This document shows positions 35,384-44,281 of a DNA stretch of 64,000 nucleotides, piece by piece. A program made the position numbers and the translations under genes. The DNA is from an uncultured Bacteroidota bacterium. Its GTDB lineage: Bacteria; Bacteroidota; Bacteroidia; Flavobacteriales; Flavobacteriaceae. The stretch is from the NCBI GenBank assembly GCA_902618245.1, contig CACMZR010000002.1:212305-276304 (forward strand), written 5' to 3'. Every line of letters begins with the position of its first letter. Positions within the stretch are counted from its first letter, which is position 1. A model generated the notes under the pieces. It had not been told where the DNA came from and did not search any database. It saw nothing but the letters and a program-made list of their open reading frames with translations.

Positions 35384-36244
35384 TTAATCGCTAAAATAAG
35401 AATCGAATTTATATTGTTCCCTCATACGAATGCCTTTTTCTGTTTTTTGAAGTGAAATTAGCTCATTGTGAGGATCATGTTCAAAGAATAATAGAGAATT
35501 ATTCTTCAGAGCATCATTTAAAAAAAGCTCCTTTTCTTTTAAAGTTATTAGCGGCCGAGTGTCATATCCCATAATATACGGAATAGGGAGGTGTCCAACG
35601 GTTGGTATTAAATCTGCAACATAAATAACCTGCCTTCCTTTATATTCTATTATGGGGAGCATTTGTTTTTCAGTATGGCCATTTACCAAAAGTATTTTGA
35701 AAGGAAAAGGGGTTTTTGATAACACAGGGCCGTCCCCTTCGATTAATTTAAGGCAACCATTTTCGAACAAGGGTAAAATATTTTCTTTTAGAAAAGAAGC
35801 TTTTTCTCTTGAATTAGGATTAGTTGCCCATTTCCACTGAGCTTCATGAACCCAGTATGTAGCATTTTTAAAAGCAGGCATGAGCATGCCCGATTTAGAT
35901 TCGCGAATAACAGCACCGCCACAATGATCGAAATGTAGGTGTGTTAGAAAGACGTCAGTGACTTCATCTTTGGATAAACCAATTTTATCGAATGAATTTT
36001 CGAGAGTGTGCTTTCCCCATAATTTGTAATGTCCAAAAAACTTTGAACTCTGTTTATTTCCAAAACCAGTATCAACTAAAATTAGTCTATTTTTGTTTTC
36101 AATCAATAGGCATCTACACGACATTTCAATTAAATTATCTTCATCCGCAGGGTTAGTTTTCTGCCATAATTTTTTTGGCACCACACCGAACATCGCTCCG
36201 CCATCGAGCTTAAAATTTCCTGCCTCAATTGTATAAATTTTCAC
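35384..36244 (-). CDS. MBL-fold metallo-hydrolase
   Basis: The 286-residue protein has the metallo-beta-lactamase metal motif THLHFDHCGG near residue 106, preceded by ILVDTGFG, and later NGHTEKQML and VADLIPT with the bridging Asp. The C-terminal FFEHDPHN may give the last His. It has no signal peptide, so it acts in the cytoplasm. It resembles lactonase- or alkylsulfatase-like MBL hydrolases; the substrate is unknown. It begins about 50 bases after the SulP gene ends and is read in the same direction. Confidence 0.88.
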   Translation of the reverse strand: MKIYTIEAGNFKLDGGAMFGVVPKKLWQKTNPADEDNLIEMSCRCLLIENKNRLILVDTGFGNKQSSKFFGHYKLWGKHTLENSFDKIGLSKDEVTDVFLTHLHFDHCGGAVIRESKSGMLMPAFKNATYWVHEAQWKWATNPNSREKASFLKENILPLFENGCLKLIEGDGPVLSKTPFPFKILLVNGHTEKQMLPIIEYKGRQVIYVADLIPTVGHLPIPYIMGYDTRPLITLKEKELFLNDALKNNSLLFFEHDPHNELISLQKTEKGIRMREQYKFDSYFSD

Positions 36245-36295
36245 GGGCCGATATTATAATTTTCTTTTTAAACTAATTCAAAAAGATATCTATTT

Positions 36296-38506
36296 TTAAT
36301 GTAATAATTTGACTAATTCTTTACTATATTCAATTAATGCAATTGTCTCATCTGTTCTAGCTAATTTAATTTTATCAAATATTATTAAACCCTCACCATT
36401 ACTTTCTAGATGATAAATTTGCTTATTCTCAAAAAAACTGATGAGATCTTCAGTAAAAAACGACCGTATTTTTGCTTCTTCGTTACCAGTCACAAGAAAT
36501 TTTTTTGAAAAATCAGGATACATTTCAAAGTCTATGTCTTTATGTCCTGTAAACGCAATAACTCTATCAAAGATTTTTTCAATAATCCCTTCTTTTTCCA
36601 TCGCAAAAACAGGGATATTTTTGTTAACTTTCAAAAACATTACCGTAGTGTTAAATGTCTCAGATGAAAAAGCTGCGCCATCATTAAATGTAACATCAGA
36701 AATTTCCCATTCAACACTAAACTCGCTAAAAAAACCACGGAGACAATTTGTTTTACGTTCAATTGGCCTAATCTCAAAAAAGTGAAACTTTTTCAAGTAA
36801 GAAGTATTCCAATTCACTTTAGTATTATATTCATAATCGTTTTCATTTGCCAAATTCTGTAATCTTTTTTGCCTAGGAGATAATTTCTCAACATTGTTTT
36901 TTAGAGAAATTTTTAAAGCTCTATTATATGGTGAGGTTGACACATGAGAATCTAATCCTGAAATGACAACTTTACCACCAGTTTCCTTTTGAGCTTTTAA
37001 AAAATCAACTAAAAAATCCATGTATGTCATACCCACGAGTCTTGTTTGAGACAAATCTATTTTAACATCAGCCCCTGAAGGAATTTTGGAAACAAGACTG
37101 TTTAGACTAAAAACACTTAAAAAATTTGCAATCCCTTTAATTTTTAGATAATAATCGTTTTCTGAGTTAGAAACTAGATTTGAGCCTGAGCGGAATACCA
37201 ATTTAAAAAATCGAAGTATTGAAACTCTTGCTAGTAACATATGACTTACCAAAACCAAAAGCAAACCACCAAGTAGGCCAATTAAAAGATTTGTGTAAAG
37301 AGTCAAAATCATCGTTGCTAAAAAAAAGATCAATTGCTCAGATCCTTTGGAATAAACTTGTTTAAAAACAGTTGGTGACGCCAATTTAAAGCCCGTGTAA
37401 ACAAGTAATATCGCAAAAGCACAAAGTGGCACTTGACGCATAATAGGGCTTAAAACAACTACAAATAGAAATAAAAATATTCCTTGATATAAATTAGACC
37501 ATTTAGTTTTGGCTCCATTGTGTATGTTAACAGTGCTCCTTATTATAACAGCTATTATGGGTAAACCACCAATCATTCCTGCCGCCATAGTACTTATACC
37601 AATACCGGTTAGTTCTTTATTTAGATCTGTCTTTCTTTTGTAAGGGTCAAGTTTATCAACAGCTTTTGCAATTGCCAATGATTCAATACTTGTAATCATT
37701 AGTATAGAAAGTACAGTTGTCCAAAATTCGATAGTACTGATTTTGTTAAAATTTGGGTGTATAATTGATCCGGAGATTTTGTCGGGGATTTCTAATAATA
37801 GTTTAGGGCCTAATTCATAATTGTTTCCCATAAACGAAAGTACATGATTATCAAAAAAATTAAATCCGTAAACAAAAGGAATTGAAAGTGCAACCACCCA
37901 CATAGGAGCAGGTAGTATTTGAAAAAAACGAAAATTTATTTTAGAATGAAAAATTAACAGAACTAAACCAGTTATTGAAATAATCACAACAAACGGATTT
38001 GCTTGGGGCAAATTAACGACAGCATCAATTAGATTTTGAATAATACTAGGGCTATTAGATTGAGTGTCTAAAGCAACATGGATTTGTTTTGAAAAGATTA
38101 TAATACCTATGGCTGCCAAAATTCCGTTTATCACAGAAGGGTGAAAGATATCAGCAAGTCTCCCTAACTTTAATATCCCTAAAATAGTTTGAATAGCGCC
38201 AGAAACAACAATTGCTGCCAATATATAGTTAAAGGCTTGCCCTGAGCCATCATCCATTAATGTAATCCCGAGCAAAATTACAGCAATAACACCTTTAGCA
38301 GGCCCGTTGATAGATATGTGACCTCCTCTGTAAAGAGTTGTTATTACTCCACCCACAATAGCTGAAATAATACCGGACATAGCTGGAGCACCAGCAGCTA
38401 GTGCTATACCTAGCGAAAGCGGTAAAGCAATTAAAGAAACACTAACAGCAGCAATCATATCATTTTTCCAATGATCTACTATATCTCTCAAATCTCTCTT
38501 AAACAT
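36296..38506 (-). CDS. SulP family anion transporter with STAS domain and extra C-terminal region
   Basis: The 736-residue protein has a SulP membrane domain of about 10-12 helices (residues 15-425) with SVSLIALPLSLGIALAAGAPAMSGIISAIVGG near the start, the family's core motif. A STAS domain follows (about residues 445-545, DVKIDLSQTRLVGMTYMDFLVDFL). About 190 further residues (to 736) match nothing I recognise. SulP proteins carry sulfate, bicarbonate or other anions. With two sulfatases in the window a sulfate role is thinkable, but bicarbonate uptake is equally likely. Confidence 0.88.
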   Translation of the reverse strand: MFKRDLRDIVDHWKNDMIAAVSVSLIALPLSLGIALAAGAPAMSGIISAIVGGVITTLYRGGHISINGPAKGVIAVILLGITLMDDGSGQAFNYILAAIVVSGAIQTILGILKLGRLADIFHPSVINGILAAIGIIIFSKQIHVALDTQSNSPSIIQNLIDAVVNLPQANPFVVIISITGLVLLIFHSKINFRFFQILPAPMWVVALSIPFVYGFNFFDNHVLSFMGNNYELGPKLLLEIPDKISGSIIHPNFNKISTIEFWTTVLSILMITSIESLAIAKAVDKLDPYKRKTDLNKELTGIGISTMAAGMIGGLPIIAVIIRSTVNIHNGAKTKWSNLYQGIFLFLFVVVLSPIMRQVPLCAFAILLVYTGFKLASPTVFKQVYSKGSEQLIFFLATMILTLYTNLLIGLLGGLLLVLVSHMLLARVSILRFFKLVFRSGSNLVSNSENDYYLKIKGIANFLSVFSLNSLVSKIPSGADVKIDLSQTRLVGMTYMDFLVDFLKAQKETGGKVVISGLDSHVSTSPYNRALKISLKNNVEKLSPRQKRLQNLANENDYEYNTKVNWNTSYLKKFHFFEIRPIERKTNCLRGFFSEFSVEWEISDVTFNDGAAFSSETFNTTVMFLKVNKNIPVFAMEKEGIIEKIFDRVIAFTGHKDIDFEMYPDFSKKFLVTGNEEAKIRSFFTEDLISFFENKQIYHLESNGEGLIIFDKIKLARTDETIALIEYSKELVKLLH

Positions 38507-38783
38507 AAAAACAGTAAATATTTATATTTCAAATTATTTTCGGATTAATAGTTGTTTGCAGAAAACTTAATATATTAAATAATATCACGCTGTATACCTT
38601 GTCTGTAAAAACTTAATCATAAAAAACCTTGTTAAATAACAATATAATAAAACATACCTCTTAATTAATATAAAATTTATCTTATTAATTATTGCTCTTT
38701 AAATTAAAATTTTTTATGCAAGATTTAAAAATCAAATTTTATAGAAAGTTTGGCAGAAAGCAGAAAAATAGCTTTAAAATTAT

Positions 38784-40580
38784 CTAGTCATTTAATTTAA
38801 GAACAGCCATAAATGCTTGTTGAGGGATTTCTACACTTCCAACTTGACGCATTTTCTTTTTCCCCTTTTTTTGCTTTTCGAGTAACTTTCTCTTTCTAGT
38901 GATATCACCCCCGTAACATTTTGCTGTAACGTCCTTTCTAAGGGCTTTTATTGTTTCTCTAGAAATAATTTTTGCACCAATAGCAGCTTGGATTGGAATA
39001 TCAAACTGCTGACGTGGAATAAGCTCACGTAACTTCTCGCACATTTTTTTTCCAATATTAAAAGCATTATCAGAATGAACTAATGCAGATAAAGCATCAA
39101 CAGGATTTGAGTTTAATAAAATATCAACTTTAACTAATTTTGATTCTCTCATCTCAATTGGAGAATAATCAAAAGATGCGTAGCCTTTGGAAACGGTTTT
39201 AAGGCGATCATAAAAATCAAAAACAATTTCAGCCAACGGGAGATCAAATGTGAGCTCAACTCTTTCTGTAGTTAAATAAGTCTGATTTTTAATTTGACCT
39301 CTTTTTTCAATGCATAAAGACATAACGCTACCCACAAATTCAGCTTTAGTAATAATTGAAGCTTTTATAAAAGGCTCTTTGACCTTCTCGATTATAGATG
39401 GATCTGGGAGATCTGAAGGATTGTTTACCCACAAAATACTATCCGGATTTTTCTTAGTGAAAGCGCAGTAAGATACATTAGGGACAGTTGTTATTACAGC
39501 CATATTAAACTCACGTTCTAAGCGTTCTTGAATTATTTCAAGATGTAGCATACCTAGAAATCCGCAGCGAAAACCAAAACCAAGTGCAGCTGAGCTTTCA
39601 GGCGCAAACACAAGCGAAGCATCATTAAGCTGCAGTTTTTCCATTGAACTTCGTAGCTCTTCAAAATCCTCATTATCAACAGGATAAATACCTGCAAAAA
39701 CCATAGGTTTGACTTCTTCGAACCCATCTATTGCTGTTTTTGTAGGTTCTATAGCATCAGTAATTGTATCACCAACTTTAACTTCTTTTGCTTGCTTAAT
39801 CCCTGTTATTATGTAACCAACATCACCTGCAAGTATTTTTCCTTTAGGCTCTTTATCGAGTTTGAGAGTCCCTATTTCGTCAGCAAAATAATCTTTTTGT
39901 GTGGCCATGAATTTGATCTTCTGCCCTTTTGAAATTGAACCATTGATTACTCTGAAATATGTTTCCACACCTCTAAATGGATTATAAACTGAATCAAAAA
40001 TAAGGGCCTGTAAAGGTTCGTCCAATTTACCTCTTGGGCTTGGGATTTTATCAATTATAGCAGATAATATTTTTTCAATCCCAAAACCTGTCTTAGCAGA
40101 AGCAGGAATCACATCGTCAGCATTACAACCGATTAGCTTAACAATATCATCTGTAACCTCATCAGCATTAGCAGACGGTAAATCAATCTTATTTAATACC
40201 GGAATAATTTCTAGGTCATTTTCTAGTGCTAAATAAAGATTCGAAATGGTTTGAGCTTGAATGTTCTGAGCTGCATCTACTACCAATAAAGCACCTTCAC
40301 ACGCTGCTATAGAACGTGAAACTTCATATGAAAAATCTACATGTCCAGGAGTGTCAATTAGGTTAAGGGTATATTTTTCTCCAAGATGCGTGTATTCCAT
40401 TTGTATGGCATGAGATTTAATTGTAATCCCTCTTTCACGCTCAAGATCCATGTTATCTAAAAGCTGGTCCTGTTTCTCACGCTCAGTTACAGATCCGGTA
40501 AAGTCTAATAGGCGATCAGCAAGTGTACTTTTTCCATGATCAATATGTGCAATAATGCAAAAATTTCTGATATTTTTCAT
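38784..40580 (-). CDS. lepA: Elongation factor 4 (LepA)
   Basis: The 598-residue GTPase starts with [20 protein letters not shown] (P-loop), and has [14 protein letters not shown] and NKIDLP. The LepA-specific C-terminal domain carries [30 protein letters not shown] near residue 553. It acts on stalled or mispositioned ribosomes. A -7-like element lies 23 bases upstream. Confidence 0.97.
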   Translation of the reverse strand: MKNIRNFCIIAHIDHGKSTLADRLLDFTGSVTEREKQDQLLDNMDLERERGITIKSHAIQMEYTHLGEKYTLNLIDTPGHVDFSYEVSRSIAACEGALLVVDAAQNIQAQTISNLYLALENDLEIIPVLNKIDLPSANADEVTDDIVKLIGCNADDVIPASAKTGFGIEKILSAIIDKIPSPRGKLDEPLQALIFDSVYNPFRGVETYFRVINGSISKGQKIKFMATQKDYFADEIGTLKLDKEPKGKILAGDVGYIITGIKQAKEVKVGDTITDAIEPTKTAIDGFEEVKPMVFAGIYPVDNEDFEELRSSMEKLQLNDASLVFAPESSAALGFGFRCGFLGMLHLEIIQERLEREFNMAVITTVPNVSYCAFTKKNPDSILWVNNPSDLPDPSIIEKVKEPFIKASIITKAEFVGSVMSLCIEKRGQIKNQTYLTTERVELTFDLPLAEIVFDFYDRLKTVSKGYASFDYSPIEMRESKLVKVDILLNSNPVDALSALVHSDNAFNIGKKMCEKLRELIPRQQFDIPIQAAIGAKIISRETIKALRKDVTAKCYGGDITRKRKLLEKQKKGKKKMRQVGSVEIPQQAFMAVLKLND

Positions 40581-40603
40581 GCAACTCCTTCATTCATAGC
40601 GGA

Positions 40604-40611
40604 CAAATATA
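40604..40611 (-). promoter_or_regulatory. Putative -7 element of lepA (TATATTTG)
   Basis: Minus-strand TATATTTG ends 23 bases before the lepA ATG. A -33 element is not evident. Confidence 0.4.
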
Positions 40612-40743
40612 CGAGTTTGAAATCTGTAAGACCTTGTTTTAGAAAACTTTTAGACTATATTATACATGGCATAATTAGTTCTAAATTCATCTTGTTAAAA
40701 CATTTGAGTATTGTTTTCACTATTTTTGAGAAAATTTTAAAAC

Positions 40744-41736
40744 GTGGTAAAAATCGGAAATATTGATTTGGGAACGTTTCCCTTACTTCTTGCACCAATG
40801 GAGGATGTAAGCGATCCACCATTTCGATCACTTTGCAAAGAAAATGGTGCCGATGTAGTTTATACCGAATTTATATCTAGCGAAGGTCTTATCAGAAACG
40901 CAGCAAAAAGTATTCAAAAACTAGATATTTATGAAAAAGAGAGGCCAGTTGGTATACAAATTTTTGGAGCTAATCTTAATTCCATGATGCGATCAGTCGA
41001 AATAGTAGAAAAAACCAAACCGGATATTATTGATATTAATTTTGGATGCCCAGTCAAAAAAGTTGTTTGCAAAGGAGCGGGTGCAGGGATTTTAAAAGAT
41101 ATTCCAAAAATGGTAAAACTGACAGAGCATATTGTAAAACACACAAAGATTCCAGTTACAGTAAAAACAAGGTTAGGATGGGACCATAATTCAATAAAAA
41201 TTTTAGAAGTTGCAGAACGCCTTCAAGATGTAGGTTGTGCTGCAATATCGATTCATGGGAGAACAAGGGCACAAATGTATAAAGGTGATGCGGATTGGAG
41301 CTATATTTCTCAAGTTAAAAACAATCAACGAATGTATATTCCGGTTTTTGGTAATGGAGATGTTAATACTCCAGAGCGTGCGATTGAAATGCGAGACAGA
41401 TATGGACTTGACGGCGCTATGATTGGTAGAGCATCAATTGGAAACCCTTGGTTTTTCAATCATGTTAAACATTTTATTAATACAAAAAAACATCTCGCTC
41501 CACCCACACTAACCCAACGTGTAAAAATTGCGAGGAGACATTTGGAAATGTCGATTAAATGGAAGGGTCCTATTTTGGGTGTATTAGAGACAAGACGACA
41601 TTATGCAAATTATTTCAAAGGCTACCCTAATTTCAAGCCTTATCGAAAACAAATGGTTACTTTAAATTGCCCTAAAGCAATCTATGCCTTATTTGATGAA
41701 GTTTTAGAAAAATATTCTCTCCAAAAGGCTATTTAA
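40744..41736 (+). CDS. dusB: tRNA-dihydrouridine synthase
   Basis: The 330-residue flavoenzyme starts at a GTG (VKIGNIDLGTFPLLLAPMEDVSDPPFR), the usual N-terminus of the family. Further motifs are DINFGCPVKKVVCKGAGAGIL near residue 97 with the active-site Cys, SIHGRTRAQMYKG near residue 170 and NGDVNTPERA near residue 204. It reduces uridines in the D loop of tRNA. It is convergent with the permease gene and overlaps it by 4 bases. Confidence 0.95.
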   Translation: MVKIGNIDLGTFPLLLAPMEDVSDPPFRSLCKENGADVVYTEFISSEGLIRNAAKSIQKLDIYEKERPVGIQIFGANLNSMMRSVEIVEKTKPDIIDINFGCPVKKVVCKGAGAGILKDIPKMVKLTEHIVKHTKIPVTVKTRLGWDHNSIKILEVAERLQDVGCAAISIHGRTRAQMYKGDADWSYISQVKNNQRMYIPVFGNGDVNTPERAIEMRDRYGLDGAMIGRASIGNPWFFNHVKHFINTKKHLAPPTLTQRVKIARRHLEMSIKWKGPILGVLETRRHYANYFKGYPNFKPYRKQMVTLNCPKAIYALFDEVLEKYSLQKAI

Positions 41737-42929
41737 TTTATTTTTTTAGAAATACCCTTTAAGGCCCAAGCTGTACTTATAGTACCCAAAAACATAAGAG
41801 TTGCTACTACAATTAGTACATTTTTTAATTCAAAAATGACAGGATATTCAATATTCGTTCCTGGGACTAATATAAAGGGATAGTTAGATTGAAATAATAT
41901 GATTGAAATGCCAATAATTAAACCAATAGTTCCTCCAATACCACAAATAAGCATTCCAATGATCATAAACATATTATGAATTCCCTTCTGTGTTGCGCCT
42001 AAAGCATATAAAATTTTAATCTGTCTTTTTTTATCCAAAATCATCATTGTAAGTGAGCCAATAACATTAAATAAGCCAATTATCATTACAAGTGAAAATA
42101 TCAAGTATACTCCAAGATTTTCTGTGTTAAGCATTCGGTTTAAAGCTTTATTTTGTTCTGCTCTTGAAATTAAATTAAAAGGTTTATCAAGATTGGATTT
42201 AATTTGCTTCTCTAATATTTTCTTTTTGGTTCCAGGAACAACCTTTAAGACAATAGATGAATACTCATTTGATTCAAGATTAAAAAGATTTTGTCCAAAC
42301 TTAAGATTGGAAAACATATATTTATTGTCTAGATCCTCATTTATCTGATAAAGGCCTGAAACGATAGTTGGAAAAGTTTTAAAGAAGTTTTGATTTAATT
42401 GCCCCTTTATGCCTGTTCTTGGAACGGTGATATTTAAAAAATCATTGTAATCGTAAATACCTAAGGACAAAGTTCCAGCAATTCCAAAACCAACAACCGC
42501 TTCAGGCCCTTTAAAAGAGAGCCAATCTCCTAGAGAAACTAGACTGTCAATATTTAATACTGAAGTATACTTTTCAGAGACTGCTTTTAGAATTGCTATT
42601 TGACTTTTATTTTTAAACGATAAATAAACTTTTCTTTCAATTTCTGGAGCAACAGCTATTATTTCAGGAATTGACTCTAATTTGAGAATGGTTTCTTCAG
42701 CTATATTCAAATAAGAACCTTTTTCAGGGAGTATTTCAAAATCAGGATCAAAAATATTAGAAAAGGAAAGTCCAAATTCCTTTAGACCAGAAAAAGCACT
42801 CAATACAACAAAAAGCGAAGTTGTTGTTACCACAACCATAATTAAAGCAAATGTGTTTATTCTATTAACAACAGTTTGTTTACTTTTCGAGAAAAAGTAA
42901 CGCCATGCTATTTTAAATTCGTAATACAT
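41733..42929 (-). CDS. ABC transporter permease, LolC/LolE-FtsX type
   Basis: The 398-residue protein has an N-terminal membrane helix (about residues 25-48), a large periplasmic domain and three C-terminal helices (about residues 275-390). This is the FtsX/MacB permease plan, and FALIMVVVTTTSLFVVLSAFSGLKEF plus the short C-terminal loops resemble LolC/E lipoprotein-release permeases. A partner ATPase is not next to it. rbfA lies 24 bases upstream in the same direction. Confidence 0.87.
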   Translation of the reverse strand: MYYEFKIAWRYFFSKSKQTVVNRINTFALIMVVVTTTSLFVVLSAFSGLKEFGLSFSNIFDPDFEILPEKGSYLNIAEETILKLESIPEIIAVAPEIERKVYLSFKNKSQIAILKAVSEKYTSVLNIDSLVSLGDWLSFKGPEAVVGFGIAGTLSLGIYDYNDFLNITVPRTGIKGQLNQNFFKTFPTIVSGLYQINEDLDNKYMFSNLKFGQNLFNLESNEYSSIVLKVVPGTKKKILEKQIKSNLDKPFNLISRAEQNKALNRMLNTENLGVYLIFSLVMIIGLFNVIGSLTMMILDKKRQIKILYALGATQKGIHNMFMIIGMLICGIGGTIGLIIGISIILFQSNYPFILVPGTNIEYPVIFELKNVLIVVATLMFLGTISTAWALKGISKKIN

Positions 42930-42953
42930 ACATATTTACTTTAATTTTCCACC

Positions 42954-43328
42954 TTATTTAGTAGACTTTCTAAAAGGATTACTCCCAGCTTTAAGTTCCT
43001 TTTCTATATTCTCAATGTAATCCAGTGAATCATCTACGTAAAAGCTTAGTTGAGGTATTTTAGATAGTTGTTTTTTCATTCTTTGAGAAAGATCATGTCT
43101 CATTCGACTAGAATTCAAGTTTCTTAAATGGTCTAAATAATTATTATTTGGAAAAATGCTTACATAAACTTTAGCGGATGACAAATCTGGGGATACTTTT
43201 ACCTTTGTGACAGATATCATAAGATTTGATATGTTTTCTCTTCGGATTGATTCTAGCAGTAAAGACGCAATCTCCTTTTGAAGAACACTATTAATTTTTT
43301 TTTGACGCTGGGATTCGAATCTCTCCAT
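42954..43328 (-). CDS. rbfA: Ribosome-binding factor A
   Basis: The 124-residue protein matches RbfA: SQRQKKINSVLQKEIASLLLES at the start, then MISVTKVKVSPDLSSAKVYVSIFP near residue 37, the KH-like core, and IPQLSFYVDDSLDYIENIEKEL near the end. It helps mature the 30S subunit. It is probably transcribed with the following permease gene. A minus-strand TATTTTTG (43333-43340) lies only 4 bases from the ATG. Confidence 0.93.
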   Translation of the reverse strand: MERFESQRQKKINSVLQKEIASLLLESIRRENISNLMISVTKVKVSPDLSSAKVYVSIFPNNNYLDHLRNLNSSRMRHDLSQRMKKQLSKIPQLSFYVDDSLDYIENIEKELKAGSNPFRKSTK

Positions 43329-43450
43329 ATTTCAAAAATAGTTAGAAAAAATTCTTAAAGATGTATCATTCCTAAATTAGTTCATATAGCTTATAAGGCA
43401 AATAGCAGATACTTTAAATTTCTAAATAAAATGGTATATTGAAAGCAAAA

Positions 43451-43621
43451 ATGAATTTCTTAGAAAAATATTATCCCATAATTCTAGCATTTTTCAGCTT
43501 TCTCTATTCAATTTATCTCTGGTTTACGGGGAATCAATTGGAAGGGCTATACGTTGGTCTATGGCCGGTTACTATTTTGGCTTTTGCGATTGCCATTAGA
43601 CAAAGAAGAAATGAAGATTAA
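43451..43621 (+). CDS. Small membrane protein, 56 residues
   Basis: The protein has two hydrophobic segments (about residues 8-25 and 34-51) separated by GNQLEGLYVGLWPV and a basic end, RQRRNED. I chose ATG 43451 over the TTG four codons upstream. It resembles short proteins seen in many Flavobacteriia, but I cannot name a family. A second small membrane-protein gene follows after 10 bases. Confidence 0.65.
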   Translation: MNFLEKYYPIILAFFSFLYSIYLWFTGNQLEGLYVGLWPVTILAFAIAIRQRRNED

Positions 43622-43631
43622 ACTATAGATC

Positions 43632-43826
43632 ATGAATAATAAAATAATGTTTGTTATTGGATGTGTAATATTCGTAGTATATGTTTATTTTCTTTTAAAA
43701 ATTATCAGAAAGCAGCACAAAATCCAGAGAAAAGAAAATATGAGTTCTTATGACTCCAATGACCTTGACGGCATGGGAAATCAAGGGAGATTTCCAGATA
43801 AAAAACCTAAAAATAGAGCTGTTTAA
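43632..43826 (+). CDS. Small single-helix membrane protein, 64 residues
   Basis: The protein has one membrane helix (about residues 5-23), then a basic stretch KIIRKQHKIQRKE and a polar tail ending FPDKKPKNRAV. No family recognised. It follows the previous small gene by 10 bases and is likely in the same transcript. Confidence 0.6.
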   Translation: MNNKIMFVIGCVIFVVYVYFLLKIIRKQHKIQRKENMSSYDSNDLDGMGNQGRFPDKKPKNRAV

Positions 43827-43845
43827 TAAATAGTTTAAATTTGGG

Positions 43846-43995
43846 TTATTTTTTTACAAAAAAGGAAATAATTACTAAGATTAATCCTGATCCAACAACT
43901 AATTCACTATTATCAATCAAAAATTCGAAGATAGAGAGAACTAGTCCTATTAGTATTATTTGAATACCAATAATTCGTAAAAAATTTTTGTTCAT
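43846..43995 (-). CDS. Tiny two-helix membrane protein, 49 residues
   Basis: Reading the minus strand gives MNKNFLRIIGIQIILIGLVL followed by a second hydrophobic stretch ending FFVKK. Two membrane helices are separated by EFLIDNSELV. Its ATG overlaps the TGA of the upstream small gene (ATGA), which argues for translational coupling and that both are real. No family is recognised. Confidence 0.5.
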   Translation of the reverse strand: MNKNFLRIIGIQIILIGLVLSIFEFLIDNSELVVGSGLILVIISFFVKK

Positions 43996-44126
43996 TGGTC
44001 TTTTTTATTTAAAAAGAAAAGAAAAAGTGGAGGTATAAATAAAACAAAGATAATTCCGAAATATACATATAGGAAAACCCCAAGCGCTATTGAAAATCCA
44101 AGAGCTAAGACAATATGTTTTTTCAT
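43992..44126 (-). CDS. Tiny membrane protein, 44 residues
   Basis: The minus strand encodes MKKHIVLALGFSIALGVFLY, then a second hydrophobic segment with PPLFLFFLNKKDQ at the end. It stops inside the ATG of the next gene (overlap of 4 bases). The basic start, two helices and coupling support a real gene, but it is short and unnamed. Confidence 0.5.
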   Translation of the reverse strand: MKKHIVLALGFSIALGVFLYVYFGIIFVLFIPPLFLFFLNKKDQ

Positions 44127-44281
44127 AATGTAAAAATAGCCATTGTAACATTAAATTTATCTATAGCGTAACAAATTGTATACATAAAAGACTTATCTAT
44201 ATTTGTAATAAGCAATTGCAGAATTCATTTGAGTGCAGAGTTTCTTGCTAAGATTTCTCTTGAAATTTATAACTTTTTATC

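Noticed and set aside
38716..38787. A 23-codon plus-strand ORF (MQDLKIKFYRKFGRKQK...) before lepA
   Set aside because: It is very short, partly overlaps the end of lepA and has no supporting context.
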